13,375 nucleotides of DNA, from the NCBI GenBank assembly GCA_030639395.1, contig DAOWCW010000012.1:1-13375 (forward strand), in the 5' to 3' direction. Numbering within the stretch: the first letter of the stretch is position 1; every line of letters begins with the position of its first letter. This stretch comes from an archaeon (lineage in GTDB: Archaea; Nanoarchaeota; Nanoarchaeia; Pacearchaeales; GW2011-AR1). Under the pieces are notes generated by a model that ran no database searches, was not told where the DNA came from, and saw only the letters and a program-made list of their open reading frames with translations. This document shows, piece after piece, positions 12,010-13,375 of the stretch. Both the position numbers and the translations under genes were made by a program.

Positions 12010-12131
12010 TTCTCGTAAAAGATGGTATGTGGGGATGTGGAAGAGTAGTTGCACTTCCCGACTTGAATGACTTAACTAGTATGGACTGTAAGGCTTTGTT
12101 GATGGAGGTTTGTTATGAAAGGAAAAGATAG
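12006..12131 (+). CDS. Possible small protein of 41 residues between the platform genes
   Basis: An ATG overlaps the stop of the first platform gene (ATGA) and opens a frame of 41 codons ending at TAG 12129-12131, running 17 bases into the next gene. The predicted product starts MILVKDGMWGCGRV and contains three cysteines and a basic end. It has no membrane helix and matches nothing I recognise. Support: the ATGA junction, common at real gene pairs here, and a 105-base gap in an otherwise compact cluster. Against: codon use is less T/G-biased than in the neighbours, and the frame is short. It could instead serve only as a leader for coupling to the next gene. Confidence 0.3.
   Translation: MILVKDGMWGCGRVVALPDLNDLTSMDCKALLMEVCYERKR
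12104..12108 (+). promoter_or_regulatory. Strong ribosome binding site of the second platform gene
   Basis: GGAGG six bases before ATG 12115 is the clearest Shine-Dalgarno sequence in the window. It fixes this start and fits an internal gene of a longer message, in contrast to the leaderless first genes. Confidence 0.7.
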
Positions 12132-13017
12132 GAGAGAGGTTTTGTTGGGAAGAAAAAGGATGATGATTTCTGGTTTCTTGGCTGTGGCCGTTGGGTTGAT
12201 TACTTATGTTGTCTATGGCACTATAATTGCGACTGGAGTTGGTGTTGGAATTGGGTTTGTTGTAATTTTTTCGAGTTTGAAATTTATGGAGAGCTTGAAG
12301 AAGTCGGCTCGGATAAAAAAGATTGAAGATGTTTTTCCTGATTTTTTAAGTTTAGTTTCTAGTAATTTGCGGGCTGGAATGACTGTTGATCGTGCAATGC
12401 TTCTTAGTAGTCGTCCTGAGTTTAGTCCGCTTGATAGTGAGATTATGCAAGCCGGGAAAGATATTTCTACGGGGAAACCTGTTGATGCTGCACTTAAAGC
12501 TATGTCGAAGAGGATTGGTTCGGAGAAGATTAATAAGACGCTTTTGATTATTCTGTCTGGGATTCGTGCTGGTGGAGATTTGGCGATTTTACTGGAAGAG
12601 ACTTCGCGAAACATGAGACAGAGAGAATTTGTTGAGAAGAAAGCGGCGTCGCAGGTTTTAATGTATGTGATTTTTATTTTCTTAGCGGTTTCTGTTTTTG
12701 CTCCTGGACTGTTTTCGCTTTCTGGAGTTTTGGTTGAGACAATGACGGAGCTTATGGCAGATGTTAGCATGGATTCTATGCCTCAGAATATTCCTATTTC
12801 TTTTTCAGCAATTAGTCTTTCTGTAACTTTTATTTTTTATTTTTCGCTTTGTTTTATTATTGTTATGGATGTGATGGCCGCACTTGTTTTGGGACTGGTT
12901 AGCAAGGGAGATGAGAAGGAGGGGTTGAGGTTTTTGCCAATTATGTTGATTTTGAGTTTAGGGATATTTTTTGCTTTGGGGAAAATTTTGAGTGGGATTA
13001 TGAGTGGCTTGGCGTGA
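12115..13017 (+). CDS. T2SSF-domain pilus platform protein (TadC-like)
   Basis: 300 residues. Two membrane helices near the N-terminus (about 16-33 and 35-55) are followed by a cytoplasmic T2SSF domain (about 70-178: VFPDFLSLVSSNLRAGMTVDRA and LIILSGIRAGGDLAILLEE are the two family half-motifs). Membrane helices follow at about 179-203, 228-262 and 274-298. This half matches TadC more obviously than the upstream gene does, because of the LRAGM and GIRAGGDLA motifs. With the preceding protein it would form the base on which the ATPase acts. It is intact, with a strong ribosome binding site. A KaiC-like gene follows with its own promoter. Confidence 0.93.
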   Translation: MKGKDRREVLLGRKRMMISGFLAVAVGLITYVVYGTIIATGVGVGIGFVVIFSSLKFMESLKKSARIKKIEDVFPDFLSLVSSNLRAGMTVDRAMLLSSRPEFSPLDSEIMQAGKDISTGKPVDAALKAMSKRIGSEKINKTLLIILSGIRAGGDLAILLEETSRNMRQREFVEKKAASQVLMYVIFIFLAVSVFAPGLFSLSGVLVETMTELMADVSMDSMPQNIPISFSAISLSVTFIFYFSLCFIIVMDVMAALVLGLVSKGDEKEGLRFLPIMLILSLGIFFALGKILSGIMSGLA

Positions 13018-13038
13018 GTATCGAGCAGTTCGTTGTGC

Positions 13039-13059
13039 CTTTGATTTATAGAATCAGAG
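13039..13059 (+). terminator. Stem-loop downstream of the second platform gene
   Basis: CTTTGATT (13039-13046) and AATCAGAG (13052-13059) pair over eight positions with one G-U or mismatch around a TATAG loop, just after the platform gene. It could slow or end transcription before the next promoter. No T-run follows directly, so support is weak. Confidence 0.25.
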
Positions 13060-13070
13060 CTGGCGGAATG

Positions 13071-13078
13071 TTTTTATA
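13071..13078 (+). promoter_or_regulatory. Archaeal promoter of the KaiC-like gene
   Basis: TTTTTATA, after GGCGGAATG that may act as BRE, ends 21 bases before ATG 13100. The spacing equals that of the other promoters and predicts a leaderless message. Confidence 0.5.
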
Positions 13079-13099
13079 GATGATTTGTGATGATTGATC

Positions 13100-13375
13100 A
13101 TGGTTGCAAAAAAGAAGGTGGTTAGAAAGACTTCTAAAAGTAAATGTGTCAAAAAAACCATAAGAACTTCCAAGGGATTTCCTAGTGCATCGCAATGTTT
13201 AAAAAAAAAGAAATCTAAGAATCCTATTAACAGGGTGTCTACGGGAATTGTAAATCTGGATAGAATTATTGAAGGGGGACTTGAGAAGAATTCTACGAAT
13301 TTGGTTGTTGGCGGAAGTGGGAATGGAAAATCTATTTTTGCGACGCAGTTTTTAATTGAAGGATTGAGGAAAGGA
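13100..13375 (+). CDS. KaiC/RecA-like ATPase, N-terminal part (FlaH-like; partial)
   Basis: 92 residues are visible; the gene runs off the window. Residues 1-42 are a lysine-rich extension (KKKVVRKTSKSK, later LKKKKSK). The KaiC-type ATPase domain then begins with RVSTGIVNLDRIIEGG, the usual lead-in, and Walker A GGSGNGKS at 71-78 (K77). In archaella the KaiC-like FlaH/ArlH partners with the FlaI ATPase, so a comparable accessory role in this pilus system is likely but unproven, because the rest of the gene is missing and KaiC-family proteins also serve signalling or repair. The basic N-terminal extension resembles those of the two other machinery proteins upstream. Confidence 0.85.
   Translation, partial: MVAKKKVVRKTSKSKCVKKTIRTSKGFPSASQCLKKKKSKNPINRVSTGIVNLDRIIEGGLEKNSTNLVVGGSGNGKSIFATQFLIEGLRKG

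Noticed and set aside
12213..12770. A 185-codon - strand frame inside the second platform gene
   Set aside because: It is antisense to a clear T2SSF protein, has no start signals of its own and no recognisable domain.
1..13375. tRNA or rRNA genes
   Set aside because: No tRNA-like GTTCRANNC T-arm with matching acceptor, and no conserved rRNA stretch, was seen by eye. A covariance-model scan would be needed to exclude small RNAs.

Overview
This AT-rich window comes from an archaeon. Four things point there. The promoters are archaeal: a TATA box sits with its downstream edge 22-23 bases before the start codon, which implies leaderless or nearly leaderless mRNAs. Class III (archaeal prepilin) signal peptides are present. 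The type IV pilus machinery is split in an archaeal way, with a KaiC/FlaH-like ATPase close by. Genes are tightly packed with ATGA overlaps. A small symbiotic lineage such as DPANN (Woesearchaeota/Pacearchaeota-like) would fit, but that is inference. The + strand is rich in G and T almost throughout, even where genes lie on the - strand, as expected if one replication strand covers the whole window.

Layout. (1) 1-84: the tail of an unrecognised gene. (2) 106-1386: seryl-tRNA synthetase. (3) 1387-1621: intergenic stretch with two triplets of short CACGGA-type repeats, a T-run, a G-quadruplex-like motif and a strong promoter. (4) 1622-3347: a compact five-gene + strand operon of four small helix-turn-helix proteins and a fifth protein that joins a winged helix to a HEPN-like domain carrying an intact RNxxxH motif. 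It has much weaker strand skew than its surroundings and looks like an acquired accessory or defence-type module. (5) 8299 down to 3358: a - strand operon of four proteins with class III prepilin-type N-termini (three small, one of 831 residues with a von Willebrand factor A domain) plus a fifth membrane-anchored surface protein. (6) 8461-13375: a divergent + strand cluster holding a membrane-anchored winged-helix protein, a type II/IV secretion ATPase, two separate T2SSF (TadC/FlaJ-like) platform proteins, and the start of a KaiC/RecA-like ATPase.

Regions 5 and 6 together look like one surface filament system. Region 6 supplies the motor, the platform, a possible regulator and a possible accessory ATPase. 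Region 5 supplies the pilins and a large vWA-bearing surface subunit that could be a tip or adhesin. No prepilin peptidase is visible here. The best candidates for something undescribed are the HTH-HEPN operon and the vWA pilus subunit, whose metal-binding site is degenerate and whose vWA segment differs in base composition from the rest of its gene.
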